Shown: positions 35,471-44,171 of the stretch, piece after piece
Numbering within the stretch: position 1 is the stretch's first letter
Layout of the letters: every line of letters begins with the position of its first letter
Assembly: GCF_021168455.1 (NCBI RefSeq)
Contig: NZ_JAJOZR010000012.1
Span: 1-64,000 of the forward strand
Source of the DNA: Ferranicluibacter quercicola
Lineage (GTDB): Bacteria; Pseudomonadota; Alphaproteobacteria; Rhizobiales; Rhizobiaceae
Direction: 5' to 3'
DNA length: 64,000 nucleotides
Notes under the pieces: model-generated
Seen by the model: only the letters and a program-made list of their open reading frames with translations
Told to the model about the DNA's origin: nothing
Database searches by the model: none
Program-made: the position numbers and the translations under genes

Positions 35471-36715
35471 ATGGATTTTCGCAGCGAAGTGCTCCGCACG
35501 CTCCGGAACCGGCGCGAGACCCACAGCCTCGAGCAGGCATTCTATACGGATCCCGATCTCTACAAGCTCGACCTGCAGGAGATCTGGTACAAGGACTGGC
35601 TCTTCATCGGCCATGACTGCGAGATCCCCAAGGCCGGCAATTATTTCACGGTCCAGATCGGCGACTATCCCGTCGTCATCACCCGCGACCGTCAGGGCGC
35701 CATTCATGCCCTGCACAATGCCTGCCGCCACCGCGGCTCGCGCGTCTGCACCCAGGCCAAGGGCGCGTCCGCCAAGCTCGTCTGTCCCTATCACAACTGG
35801 ACCTACGAGCTGGACGGCAAGCTGATGTTCGCCCGCCAGATGGGTGAGGACTTCGACAAGTCCGCCCACGGCCTGAAGCCCGTCGCCTGCGAGACCATTG
35901 CCGGCTACATCTTCATCAGCCTCGCCGCCGAGCCGCTCGATTTCGCGCCCGTGCGCGACATGGTCACCTCCTACCTCGCACCGCACAATCTCAAGGACAC
36001 GAAGGTGGCCTTCGAGAGCACCATCGTGGAGAAGGGCAACTGGAAGCTCGTCTGGGAAAACAACCGCGAGTGCTACCACTGCGCCAGCAACCACCCGGAA
36101 CTCTGCCGCACCTATCCCGAGGCCCCCTCGGCCACCGGCGTGCAGGGCGCCAAGGACGATCCCGTCATCTCCGAGCACTGGAGCCGCTGCGAGGCCTCCG
36201 GCCTGCCGAGCGAGTTCCGCATCGATCCGACGGGCCAGTTCCGCGTCGCGCGCATGCCGCTGATCCAGGATGCCGAGAGCTACACGATGTCCGGCGCCCG
36301 CGCCGTCAAGCGCCGTCTGTCGGATGCCGTGCCCCAGAGCCACATCGGCACGCTGCTGATGTTCCACTATCCGAGCACCTGGAACCACGTGCTGGCCGAC
36401 CACGCCATCACCTTCCGCGTGCTGCCGCTCGGGCCGGAACTGACGCAGGTCACCACCAAGTGGCTGGTCCACAAGGATGCCGTGGAAGGCGTCGATTACA
36501 ATCTTGAAGAACTCACGCACGTCTGGACCGAGACCAACGATCAGGACCGCCAGATCGTCGAGGAAAATGCCTTCGGCATCCGCTCGCCGGCCTATGAGCC
36601 GGGACCCTACTCGCCCGAGCACGAAGGCGGCGTCATGCAGTTCGTGGAGTGGTACACGACGTTCATGCAGGATCGCCTGACCGGCGTCCACGCGCCGCTT
36701 GTCCGCGTGGCGTGA
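35471..36715 (+). CDS. gbcA: Rieske oxygenase, glycine betaine monooxygenase-like (GbcA)
   Basis: The 414-residue Rieske non-haem iron oxygenase has the [2Fe-2S] ligands CRHRGSRVC and CPYHNWTYEL (C-x-H, C-x2-H) in the N-terminal third. The mononuclear iron motif NRECYHCASNHPEL follows. Overall it resembles GbcA, which oxidatively demethylates glycine betaine to dimethylglycine and formaldehyde; stachydrine or carnitine demethylases are close relatives. AAAGGAACGGGAAC precedes the start. The partner reductase gene begins 1 base after its stop. A cobalamin riboswitch upstream is unusual for this function. Confidence 0.82.
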   Translation: MDFRSEVLRTLRNRRETHSLEQAFYTDPDLYKLDLQEIWYKDWLFIGHDCEIPKAGNYFTVQIGDYPVVITRDRQGAIHALHNACRHRGSRVCTQAKGASAKLVCPYHNWTYELDGKLMFARQMGEDFDKSAHGLKPVACETIAGYIFISLAAEPLDFAPVRDMVTSYLAPHNLKDTKVAFESTIVEKGNWKLVWENNRECYHCASNHPELCRTYPEAPSATGVQGAKDDPVISEHWSRCEASGLPSEFRIDPTGQFRVARMPLIQDAESYTMSGARAVKRRLSDAVPQSHIGTLLMFHYPSTWNHVLADHAITFRVLPLGPELTQVTTKWLVHKDAVEGVDYNLEELTHVWTETNDQDRQIVEENAFGIRSPAYEPGPYSPEHEGGVMQFVEWYTTFMQDRLTGVHAPLVRVA

Positions 36716-36716
36716 C

Positions 36717-37835
36717 ATGAGCCAAAGCATCGGCATCGCATCGCCGTTCCGTCACTTCGATGAGCTGCAGCCCTGGAACGATCGCCAGCACCTGCTCGAA
36801 TGCATCGCGGCGACGGTCGAGGCGCCCGACGTCATGACCTTCGTGTTCAGGTCGGATCGCGACGGCTGGTTCCGCTACCTGCCGGGCCAGTTCGTCACGC
36901 TGGAAATTCCGGTGACGGCCGACGATCCGGTGATGCGGACCTATACGCTCTCCTCGACGCCCTCGCGTCCCTTCTCCATCGCCGTCACGGTGAAGGCGCA
37001 GGCGACCTCGGTCGGCACGCGCTGGATGTTCGAAAACCTGCGCCCGGGCATGACGCTCAAGGCCTTCGGTCCGCTCGGCGACTTCTCCTTCGTGCGCTAT
37101 CCCGGCGAAAAATACCTGTTCGTCTCCGCCGGCTCCGGTATCACGCCGATGATGTCGATGACGCGCTGGTTCTCCGATTGCGCGCCGCAGACCGATATCG
37201 CCTTCATCTCCTGCGCCCGCCGACCCGACGATCTGCTCTTCCGGTCCGAACTGGAAACGCTCAGCCCCGGCATGCCGAACCTGTCGCTCGGCTTCGTCGT
37301 GGAAGGCCACGAGCCCCGCCATGGCTGGCACGGCCTGCGCGGTCGCATCGATGCCGCCAAGGTGGCGCTGCTGTCGCCCGATTTCATGACCCGCACGGTG
37401 TTCTGCTGCGGTCCCGAGCCCTTCATGCGCGGCGTGCGCGAGATGCTGCAGGCATCCGGCTTCGACATGGCGCGCTACCACGAGGAAAGCTTCCAGCCGG
37501 CCGCCGCCCCCAATGTCGACGAACTCGCCGTCCGTGCCGGTGCCGGCGAGGTCGATGGCGACCAGCCGATCGTCGCCCCCACCGTCACCTTCACCATGGC
37601 CGGCAAGGAGGCCAGGTGCATCCCCGGCCAGACGGTGCTCCAGACCGCCCGCGCCGCCGGCGTGCGCATCGGTGCGGCCTGCGAAAGCGGCCTCTGCGGC
37701 ACCTGCCGCGTCATGAAGATCTCGGGCGAGGTCGACATGAACCACAATGGCGGCATCCTCGACGAGGAAGTCGAGGAAGGCTACATCCTCGCCTGCTGCT
37801 CCCGCCCGCTGACGGATGTGCAGATCGAGGCGTGA
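36717..37835 (+). CDS. gbcB: oxygenase reductase component (GbcB-like)
   Basis: The 372-residue electron-transfer partner of the Rieske oxygenase has an FAD domain (RTYTLSSTPSRP), a NAD(P)H domain (SAGSGITPMMSM, CCGPEPFM) and a C-terminal plant-type [2Fe-2S] ferredoxin with CESGLCGTCRVMK and a fourth Cys in ILACCSRP. Domain order matches GbcB and the FrdX protein predicted with ArdX. It starts at ATG 36717, so the two genes are almost certainly one transcript under the riboswitch. Confidence 0.85.
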   Translation: MSQSIGIASPFRHFDELQPWNDRQHLLECIAATVEAPDVMTFVFRSDRDGWFRYLPGQFVTLEIPVTADDPVMRTYTLSSTPSRPFSIAVTVKAQATSVGTRWMFENLRPGMTLKAFGPLGDFSFVRYPGEKYLFVSAGSGITPMMSMTRWFSDCAPQTDIAFISCARRPDDLLFRSELETLSPGMPNLSLGFVVEGHEPRHGWHGLRGRIDAAKVALLSPDFMTRTVFCCGPEPFMRGVREMLQASGFDMARYHEESFQPAAAPNVDELAVRAGAGEVDGDQPIVAPTVTFTMAGKEARCIPGQTVLQTARAAGVRIGAACESGLCGTCRVMKISGEVDMNHNGGILDEEVEEGYILACCSRPLTDVQIEA

Positions 37836-37927
37836 GCGGGCGACCGTCCGTCGCAAAGACCCCGTGACCTGACGTCCGTCGGGTCGGAGACGGTGCGCGC
37901 TCGTGAGAATTCGAGGATGATCGGCCG

Positions 37928-38983
37928 TTACCGCGAGGCGATCCGTGCGCCGATGGAGGAGGTCGTCATCGCGTCCACGCCGATCGCCTGCGCGCCGATG
38001 CAGGCCGGGCGTGTGCCGCTGGCCGAGACGAGCATGAGGACGGGCGGATCGAGGGCCGGGATCGACGGAGCCGGTTCCGGAGGCAGCGGCTTTGCCGGTA
38101 CCAGGTCGCCCTTGGCCCATTCCGCCTTGAGCCGCGCGGCATCCATCGGTGCCACGTTGACGTCGATATCGGGCAGGGTTCCACTGATGCGGTAGGGACA
38201 GCGCCGCTTGTTGCAGTTGGCGCCGGAGGAGAACTGCCAGAGCGCGTAGCTGTCCCAGTTGCCCATGGGAAAGACGTTGCGGATGCCCGGCTTGTAGCGC
38301 GCATACCAGAGCGGCAGGCGCGAGAGGATCGGGTAGAGCGCGCGGTGATCGGCGATATGGCGGGCGGTCGAGTGGTTGGTGTAGAGCATCGGATACCGGC
38401 CCGTGCGCGTCTTGATGTGCTGCGCGAAGATCTCGCCATCTTCGAGCGACATGAAATTTTCCGGGTCGATGCCCTCGATGTCGAGCACCATCAGCTCGTC
38501 GGCGGCGGGTTCGGCATAGGCGAGGAAGTGATTGGCCTGCTCGATCGGGTTGCCCGGCCGCGCCAGATGATAGGCGCCCCAGAGAAGCCCGCTTGCCCGC
38601 GCCACCAGGCGCCGGGTCTGGTAAAGCTCGCGGCTGACGGCATATTTCCGCCACATCGTCTTGCAGTGCGCGAAGCTATCGCCCTTGTGCTCGCCTGTGC
38701 AGGAAAAGCTCTCCGGCAGGCCGTCGGAGGCTTTTGAGACGAAACCCGCGATCCGCTTGTCCTTCAGCATCTCCTGCCAGTCGACGACGTTCAGCTCGTA
38801 GGCATCGATCACCAGCGCCGGTTCCGGTTTCTTCCAGGGCTCCAGATCCACGGCAAGGCCGCGTTGCGGTGCGAGCATGGCGCTCAGCGCCATAACAAGG
38901 CCCAGCGCCACGGCCGAGCCGCGCCCGAGAGGGGTGTGATGGAACGCGCCGGCAATGGTTCGGGCGATGTTTCGCATGCGCAC
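37928..38983 (-). CDS. exported GH25-family lysozyme-like protein
   Basis: The 351-residue protein has a signal peptide (VALGLVMALSAMLAP, about residues 24-43) and a glycoside hydrolase family 25 barrel with DAYELNVVDWQEM, the catalytic-type LDIEGID and YTNHSTARHI. GH25 enzymes cleave N-acetylmuramyl bonds in peptidoglycan. A proline-rich linker near residue 300 and an unmatched C-terminal tail follow. The alternative ATG two codons on cannot be excluded. It is convergent with gbcB. Confidence 0.85.
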   Translation of the reverse strand: MRMRNIARTIAGAFHHTPLGRGSAVALGLVMALSAMLAPQRGLAVDLEPWKKPEPALVIDAYELNVVDWQEMLKDKRIAGFVSKASDGLPESFSCTGEHKGDSFAHCKTMWRKYAVSRELYQTRRLVARASGLLWGAYHLARPGNPIEQANHFLAYAEPAADELMVLDIEGIDPENFMSLEDGEIFAQHIKTRTGRYPMLYTNHSTARHIADHRALYPILSRLPLWYARYKPGIRNVFPMGNWDSYALWQFSSGANCNKRRCPYRISGTLPDIDVNVAPMDAARLKAEWAKGDLVPAKPLPPEPAPSIPALDPPVLMLVSASGTRPACIGAQAIGVDAMTTSSIGARIASR

Positions 38984-39138
38984 GATGCTGCGCTCACATG
39001 GTTAACGCGCCGTTAACATCTGCCGTCTGCGCCTGTCCTGTCTCCGTCACGGAGGGAACCAATGACGATTCCGCCCGTTGTCAGGCCAGGAAACGCCGTG
39101 CCCCCGCCGTCGTTCGATAAAAATCCAAGGAGGAAACA

Positions 39139-39594
39139 ATGGGTCTCTTCAACGCCAAGCTCCTTTCGGCCGCCGGCCTGTCGGCAGCGCTCTTCGTCAC
39201 GTCGTTCGTGCCCGTACAGGCCATGGTGCCGATCCCGGTCCAGAAGCCGGTGCAGACGGCCAATGCAGCCGAGCCCGTGCAGTACCGGGATCGCGACCGC
39301 GACGACTGGCGCCGTCGTGGCATGCATCGTCGCGGTGATGCCTACTATTACAACGGTCATCGCGGCTATCGCGAACGCCGCCGCGGCTACCGCGAACACA
39401 ACGGCGTCTGGTTCCCGCTCGCAGCGTTTGCGACCGGCGCCATCATCGGCGGCGCCATCAACAACGACCGTCCGGCCCGTGTGGGCGGAAGCCATGTCGC
39501 CTGGTGCCAGGATCGTTACCGTTCCTACCGCGCCTACGACAACACCTACCAGCCCAACAGCGGCCCCCGCCGCCAGTGCAATTCGCCGTACTGA
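39139..39594 (+). CDS. BA14K family exported protein
   Basis: A 151-residue protein with a signal peptide (about 1-28), an Arg/Asp/Tyr-rich middle (RDRDRDDWRRRG, HRGYRERRRGYRE), one hydrophobic segment (ATGAIIGGAIN) and the diagnostic C-terminal HVAWCQDRYRSYRAYDNT and GPRRQCNSPY. BA14K is the Brucella 14-kDa immunoreactive protein with lectin-like activity; the family is common in Rhizobiales envelopes. AGGAGG precedes the start. A terminator follows. Confidence 0.92.
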   Translation: MGLFNAKLLSAAGLSAALFVTSFVPVQAMVPIPVQKPVQTANAAEPVQYRDRDRDDWRRRGMHRRGDAYYYNGHRGYRERRRGYREHNGVWFPLAAFATGAIIGGAINNDRPARVGGSHVAWCQDRYRSYRAYDNTYQPNSGPRRQCNSPY

Positions 39595-39623
39595 TTGGCT
39601 GCCTGTCGCGAGCGCATGGAAAA

Positions 39624-39650
39624 GGCATCGGGTCTCCCGGTGCCTTTTTT
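39624..39650 (+). terminator. intrinsic terminator
   Basis: GGCATCGGG pairs with CCCGGTGCC (one G-T pair, TCT loop) and is followed by six T residues. It lies 30 bases after the BA14K stop and ends its transcript. Confidence 0.9.
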
Positions 39651-39667
39651 GCGTTCTGGTCCCGTCG

Positions 39668-40660
39668 TCAGAGAATGCCGATGCGCTTCAGGATCGTCCA
39701 GGCAAACGCCATGGACATCACGATGAAGACGCCGGCGATGAGGGTGCCGTGGATGCCGCCGGCGAGCGGCAGGTCGCTGGTGTTCATGCCGAAGAAGCCG
39801 GTGACGAGCGTCGGTGGCAGCAGGAAGGCGGTCATCAGCGAGAGGATGTAGAGGTGGCGGTTGGTCTCCGAGGAGAGCTTGCTGTCGATCTCCTCGTGCA
39901 GCAGCCGCGCGCGCTCCTGCAGGGCGAAAACGTCGCGATCCACCGTTTCCAGACGGTCGGTCAGGCGCTCGGCGACGTCGATGAAGCCGGCGGGCACCTC
40001 GTCCTCGTCGGAGGCCGCGGCGCGTCTGAGAAGGGCCAGCAGCGTGCGCAGGTGCCGGTGCAGCCGCACGGCGGTGCGGCGCAGCGGTGCCAGCCGCGGC
40101 TGGTCGTTGTGCCCCGCCTCGCCATAGACCTCGTCCTCGATGACGTTGAGTTCCTCCGTCAGTTCCAGCACCAGCCCGATCAGGGTACGCTGGAACTCGA
40201 TCACCATCATCTCGAACAGGTCGATCGGCCGCAGGCAGCGCGGGTTCTTCTCGATTGCCGCCTTGACCCGGTCGATGCTGCGCAGCGGATGCAGCCGCGT
40301 CGTCACGATCACCTTGTCCGTCACTGCGAAATGCAGCCAGCCGATGGTCTTCGTCATCTGGTCGAAGGTCCGCTCGAAATCGACCAGCGTGCCGTGCACC
40401 ATGGCTTCGTCGGTCGTGATCGCGGCTTGCGTGTCGTGGCTCGATAGAGTTGCCAGCGCGTCGGCGGGCAGATCGCAGATCTTCTGGATCAGCGCCGGCG
40501 TGCGCGCGTCGCTCAGCGCCAGATGCAGCCACAGCCAGCCATCGTCCGCCGTCAGCGTCTCCAGCGGCGCATCCGCGGAGATGCGCTCGCCGCGGCTCTG
40601 GCCCGGGCGGAAGCGATAGGCCCAGACGAGGCCGGGAATGTCGGGCGAAACGAGGTTCAT
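39668..40660 (-). CDS. CorA/ZntB-family divalent cation transporter
   Basis: The 330-residue protein has a large cytoplasmic domain with long helices and two C-terminal membrane spans (residues about 270-325). The loop after the first span reads GFFGMN, the CorA/ZntB selectivity motif. The absence of other CorA features and the overall look favour a ZntB-like zinc or Mg/Zn transporter. The start at 40660 replaces a longer frame from 40726 whose extra N-terminus looks non-coding. Confidence 0.88.
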   Translation of the reverse strand: MNLVSPDIPGLVWAYRFRPGQSRGERISADAPLETLTADDGWLWLHLALSDARTPALIQKICDLPADALATLSSHDTQAAITTDEAMVHGTLVDFERTFDQMTKTIGWLHFAVTDKVIVTTRLHPLRSIDRVKAAIEKNPRCLRPIDLFEMMVIEFQRTLIGLVLELTEELNVIEDEVYGEAGHNDQPRLAPLRRTAVRLHRHLRTLLALLRRAAASDEDEVPAGFIDVAERLTDRLETVDRDVFALQERARLLHEEIDSKLSSETNRHLYILSLMTAFLLPPTLVTGFFGMNTSDLPLAGGIHGTLIAGVFIVMSMAFAWTILKRIGIL

Positions 40661-40866
40661 GACGGAATGTCCGGCGGTCGGTAGGGTGCTGTATCCCTGT
40701 TCTATGACAGTTTCGTTGCAAGGCAAATGACGCCGGGCAAACGCGCCGACCGATCGAAAACATCCGCGACGATAGCGCAGCCCGGTTGACGTTTACGTAA
40801 AAATCAATAATTTGGCCGGCGGCGCAGGAGAAGACGGGTGGGCGCCGGCAAAGGCAGGAGAAACGC

Positions 40867-42642
40867 ATGTATACATCGCCTGTGGACGACATTCTGTTCA
40901 CGCTCAAGCATATCGCCGGCCTTGATGGCGACGCGTCCATCGATGCGGATATCGTGGAGGCGGTCGTGTGGGAGGCAGGTCGCTTCTGCGACGCGACCAT
41001 CGCGCCGGCGGCCGCGCGCGGGGACAAGGAGGGCTCCAGGCTCGCCAATGGCGAGGTCCGCTCGCCGACGGGCTGGCCGGAGATCTATCGCGCCTGGGCC
41101 GCCGCCGGCTGGAACGGGCTTGCCGCACCGATGGAAGCGGGCGGGCAGGGCCTGCCGCACCGTCTGCAGATCGCCGCCATGGAGATCTGGAACGGCGGCT
41201 CGATGGCGTTCGCGCTCGCACCCATGCTGACGGCCGGTGCCGCCGAAGCGCTCGCCGCGCATGGTTCCGATGCCCTAAAGGCCCGCTTCCTGCCGAAGAT
41301 GGTCTCCGGCGAATGGACCGGCACGATGAACCTGACCGAACCCCATGCCGGCTCCGACCTCGGCACGCTGCGCACCCGTGCGGAACGCCGCGACGACGGC
41401 ACCTACCGGATTTTCGGGCAGAAGATCTACATCACCTGGGGCGAACACGACTTCACGGACAATATCGTCCACCTCGTTCTCGCCCGCCTGGCGGATGCGC
41501 CCGAGGGCACGCGCGGCATTTCCCTGTTCCTGGTGCCCAAATTCATCGTCAACGAGGACGAGACGCTGGGTGCGCGCAACGATCTCTTCTGTCACTCGAT
41601 CGAGGAGAAGCTCGGCATCCATGCCTCGCCCACCTGCACCATGATCTATGGCGACGGCCGTTTCGGCGCGGAGGCCGGTGCCGTCGGTTACCTGATCGGC
41701 GAGGAAAATCGCGGGCTCGCCTGCATGTTCACCATGATGAACAACGCGCGCCTTGCCGTCGGCGCCCAGGGCGTCGCCATGGCGGAAGCCGCCACGCAAG
41801 GGGCGCTCGCCTATGCGCGGGAGCGCCGTCAGGGCAAGGCCCCCGGGGCGGATTTGGGCGCCACAGCCGCCAGCCCCATCATCGACCATCCCGATATCGC
41901 CCGCACCCTTCTGACCATGAAGGCGCTGACGCAGGGGTCGCGCGCCATCACCTATCTCTGTGCGGAGGCGGTCGATCGCGCCCATGAGGCCGAAGGCGAC
42001 GAGAAGCGCCATTGGCAGGATCGCGCGGCGCTCCTGACACCGATCGCGAAATCCTTCCCTACGGATGTCGGGGTCGAGGTTGCCTCGCTCGGCATCCAGG
42101 TCCATGGCGGCATGGGCTTCGTGGAGGAAACGGGTGCCGCCCGCCTGCTGCGGGATGCGCGCATCGCGCCGATCTACGAAGGCACGAACGGCATCCAGGC
42201 CATCGACCTCGTCACCCGCAAGCTGCCGCTCGGCGACGGTGCTCATGTGCACGGCCTCATCGCGGAACTCTCCGCCATTGCAAAGGCCGTGCCCGCAGCC
42301 GATGGCGGCACGGGCGCGTGGGGCGAAACCGCCGCACGTCTCGACAAGGCGATCGGTGAACTGGAAACGACGACGCAGTGGCTCCAGTCCGCGCTGGCGG
42401 GCGGACATCTGGCGCAAGCGCTGGCCGGGGCCACCGCCTATCAGCGCCTCTTCGGCCTTGTCCTCTCCGGCGCGCTGCTGGCCAAAGGGGCGGCGGTCGC
42501 GGTGGACGATGGCCGCCGGCCGCAGCGCATCGCGCTTGCCCGCTTCCTTTCCGAAAACCTGCTCGGCGAAACGGCCGCGCTTGCCGACGCCATCCTTCAT
42601 GGCGCCGACAGCCTCGAGGCTGCGCGCATCGCGCTGAACTGA
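40867..42642 (+). CDS. acyl-CoA dehydrogenase (long form)
   Basis: A 591-residue FAD-dependent acyl-CoA dehydrogenase with the additional C-terminal domain of the long FadE-like group. Visible motifs are MNLTEPHAGSDLGTLRTRA, KIYITWGEHD, GGMGFVEETGAARLLRDA and the catalytic IAPIYEGTNGIQA. The substrate chain length is unknown. It is followed by an enoyl-CoA hydratase gene after 9 bases, giving a two-gene set for the first two steps of beta-oxidation. Confidence 0.92.
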   Translation: MYTSPVDDILFTLKHIAGLDGDASIDADIVEAVVWEAGRFCDATIAPAAARGDKEGSRLANGEVRSPTGWPEIYRAWAAAGWNGLAAPMEAGGQGLPHRLQIAAMEIWNGGSMAFALAPMLTAGAAEALAAHGSDALKARFLPKMVSGEWTGTMNLTEPHAGSDLGTLRTRAERRDDGTYRIFGQKIYITWGEHDFTDNIVHLVLARLADAPEGTRGISLFLVPKFIVNEDETLGARNDLFCHSIEEKLGIHASPTCTMIYGDGRFGAEAGAVGYLIGEENRGLACMFTMMNNARLAVGAQGVAMAEAATQGALAYARERRQGKAPGADLGATAASPIIDHPDIARTLLTMKALTQGSRAITYLCAEAVDRAHEAEGDEKRHWQDRAALLTPIAKSFPTDVGVEVASLGIQVHGGMGFVEETGAARLLRDARIAPIYEGTNGIQAIDLVTRKLPLGDGAHVHGLIAELSAIAKAVPAADGGTGAWGETAARLDKAIGELETTTQWLQSALAGGHLAQALAGATAYQRLFGLVLSGALLAKGAAVAVDDGRRPQRIALARFLSENLLGETAALADAILHGADSLEAARIALN

Positions 42643-42651
42643 GATCCCGAT

Positions 42652-43404
42652 ATGACCGACGAGACGATCCTCATCGAAAAGCCGGACGCCGCCATCCGCG
42701 TCATTCGGCTGAATCGCCCGGAAAAGAAGAACGCCATCACCCGCGCCATGTATGTGGCAATGACGGAGGCGCTCGCAGCGGCCGAGGCGGACGACGACGT
42801 CCGCGTCATCGTCTTTCTTGGCACGCCCGGCTGCTTTTCCGCCGGCAACGACATGGCCGACTTCGCCCAGATGGCGATCAGCGAGACGCTGGGAACCGAA
42901 GTCCTCGGCTTTCTCCGTGCGCTCGCGACCGCGACCAAGCCGCTCGTCTCCGGCGTCGATGGCCTGGCGATCGGCATCGGCACGACGCTGAACCTGCATT
43001 GCGATCTCACGGTCATCTCCACCCGCACCCAGCTGCGAACCCCGTTCGTGGATCTTGCACTGGTGCCGGAAGCCGCCTCCAGCCTCATCGTTCCCCGCAT
43101 CATCGGCCATCAGCGCGCCTTCGCGCTGCTGGCCGCCGGCCTGCCGATCGCTGCCGAAGACGCCGTCGCTGTCGGCCTCGTCTGGAAAGCGGTCGCGCCC
43201 GAAGGGCTGGAGGATGAAACGCTCGCCGCGGCCGCCATGCTCGCCGCCAAGCCGCCCCAGGCCCTGCGCATCGCCCGCCAGCTCCTGCGCGGCGACACGA
43301 CGGATATTCTGGCCCGCATCGACATCGAAGCCGAGCACTTCGCCGCCCGCCTGAAAAGCGCCGAAGCCCAATCCGCCTTTATGGCCTTCCTCTCCAAGCG
43401 CTGA
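42652..43404 (+). CDS. enoyl-CoA hydratase/isomerase
   Basis: The 250-residue crotonase-fold protein has RLNRPEKKNAITRAMY, the oxyanion hole CFSAGNDMADF, and GVDGLAIGIGTTLNLHCDL. Only one of the two usual glutamates is clear (ALVPEAASS), so isomerase activity is possible. It is coupled to the acyl-CoA dehydrogenase gene. The three tandem repeats begin 25 bases downstream. Confidence 0.9.
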   Translation: MTDETILIEKPDAAIRVIRLNRPEKKNAITRAMYVAMTEALAAAEADDDVRVIVFLGTPGCFSAGNDMADFAQMAISETLGTEVLGFLRALATATKPLVSGVDGLAIGIGTTLNLHCDLTVISTRTQLRTPFVDLALVPEAASSLIVPRIIGHQRAFALLAAGLPIAAEDAVAVGLVWKAVAPEGLEDETLAAAAMLAAKPPQALRIARQLLRGDTTDILARIDIEAEHFAARLKSAEAQSAFMAFLSKR

Positions 43405-43429
43405 GGGAGCCTGGAAGGGCCTGCGGTGT

Positions 43430-43459
43430 CTTGCAGCAGGAAGCAGCAGGATGTATAAT
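43430..43459 (+). promoter_or_regulatory. promoter of repeat RNA 1
   Basis: CTTGCA (43430-43435) and TATAAT (43454-43459) separated by 18 bases, a near-consensus housekeeping promoter. Confidence 0.7.
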
Positions 43460-43464
43460 CGCGG

Positions 43465-43552
43465 AGTGGCAGCCGAAGCGCGAACTTCGACCGCCTTTCG
43501 CTCAGACTTGGAATGTTACCCGCACGCGCATTCGCCAGCCCGTGCGGGTTTT
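43465..43552 (+). ncRNA. putative small RNA, repeat copy 1
   Basis: About 88 bases run from the predicted start to a terminator with CCCGCACG (43519-43526) pairing CGTGCGGG (43541-43548) and TTTT. The 5' hairpin, seen perfectly in copies 2 and 3, has two mismatches here (GGCAGCCG...CGACCGCC), so this copy may be decayed. Its 3' half is antisense to the 29-codon minus-strand frame. Confidence 0.5.
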
Positions 43553-43591
43553 CCATATCTCAAGCGTGATACCAACGGGTAGATACCCCAT
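43502..43591 (-). CDS. micro-ORF, 29 aa, repeat copy 1
   Basis: The peptide starts MGYLPVGITLEIWKTRTGW and continues RMRVRVTFQV, an alternating, basic, strand-like sequence. AGGAG lies 8 bases before ATG 43591. The same length is kept in all three copies. No family is recognised. It overlaps the plus-strand RNA over its last 17 codons, and translation could be coupled to the 15-codon frame upstream. Confidence 0.45.
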   Translation of the reverse strand: MGYLPVGITLEIWKTRTGWRMRVRVTFQV

Positions 43592-43596
43592 TCGCC

Positions 43597-43644
43597 TCAC
43601 TCCTGTTCGACAGCAAAGCCTATGCCGAGGTCGGGGAGGCTCAT
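43597..43644 (-). CDS. leader micro-ORF, 15 aa, repeat copy 1
   Basis: MSLPDLGIGFAVEQE; its stop TGA is 5 bases from the ATG of the 29-aa frame, and its last codons contain the latter's AGGAG. Conserved in all copies except residue 8 (I, T or M). Confidence 0.4.
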   Translation of the reverse strand: MSLPDLGIGFAVEQE

Positions 43645-43788
43645 CGTCCCCGACGCGCTGGCTGGCACAGCGCTTTCTGCTTTTGCCGCGAACGGCCAAG
43701 CGTAGCAGAACGGTATTCTTTATATAAGGAATTTCTACTGTTATGACGATGCAGCTGATCAAGTGACTTGGTTGTCTGCGCGACGTAT

Positions 43789-43817
43789 CTTGCACGCGGC
43801 AGACAAGGCTGTATATT
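43789..43817 (+). promoter_or_regulatory. promoter of repeat RNA 2
   Basis: CTTGCA (43789-43794) and TATATT (43812-43817), spacing 17. The element is repeated at the same place in all three units. Confidence 0.75.
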
Positions 43818-43823
43818 AGCGGA

Positions 43824-43911
43824 GTGACAGCCGAAGCGCCAACTCCGGCTGTCGTTTCGCTTAGATGAGGAATGTGACCCGCACCTGGACATGCCAGCCG
43901 GTGCGGGTTTT
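43824..43911 (+). ncRNA. putative small RNA, repeat copy 2
   Basis: About 88 bases. A perfect 8-bp hairpin GACAGCCG/CGGCTGTC spans 43826-43853. After a single-stranded linker containing GATGAGGA comes a terminator CCCGCACC (43878-43885)/GGTGCGGG (43900-43907) with TTTT. Relative to copies 1 and 3 the last stem pair is swapped G-C to C-G and an inner CTGG/CCAG stem replaces GCG/CGC, so the helix covaries. The family is not one I recognise. Confidence 0.65.
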
Positions 43912-43950
43912 CCTTATCTCAAGCGTGATACCAACGGGTAGATACCCCAT
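43861..43950 (-). CDS. micro-ORF, 29 aa, repeat copy 2
   Basis: The peptide starts MGYLPVGITLEIRKTRTGW and continues HVQVRVTFLI. AGGAG precedes the ATG. It differs from copy 1 at six residues while length is conserved. Its last 17 codons are covered by the plus-strand RNA. A minus-strand TATATA box (44081-44086) lies about 80 bases before the leader frame and could serve as its -10. Confidence 0.45.
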   Translation of the reverse strand: MGYLPVGITLEIRKTRTGWHVQVRVTFLI

Positions 43951-43955
43951 TCGCC

Positions 43956-44003
43956 TCACTCCTGTTCGACAGCAAAGCCCGTGCCGAGGTCGGGGAGGCT
44001 CAT
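43956..44003 (-). CDS. leader micro-ORF, 15 aa, repeat copy 2
   Basis: MSLPDLGTGFAVEQE, with a second ATG directly upstream (44006). The stop is 5 bases before the 29-aa frame and the AGGAG for that frame lies in its last codons. Confidence 0.4.
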   Translation of the reverse strand: MSLPDLGTGFAVEQE

Positions 44004-44136
44004 CATCCCCGACGCGCTGGCTGGCGCAGCGCTTTCTGCTTTTGCCGCGAACGGAGAAAGCGTAGCAGAACGAAATTCTTTATATAAGATTTTTCTTTTA
44101 TATCGTCGAAGCAGCTGACGAGGTGGCTCGACCTGT

Positions 44137-44165
44137 CTTGCACCCGGCAAACAACGCTGTATATT
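44137..44165 (+). promoter_or_regulatory. promoter of repeat RNA 3
   Basis: CTTGCA (44137-44142) and TATATT (44160-44165), spacing 17. Confidence 0.75.
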
Positions 44166-44171
44166 AGCGGA

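Noticed and set aside
35427..35825. Plus-strand frame beginning MATPRKGPWYKG over the start of gbcA
   Set aside because: Out-of-frame shadow of the Rieske oxygenase gene, Ser/Arg/Thr-rich translation.
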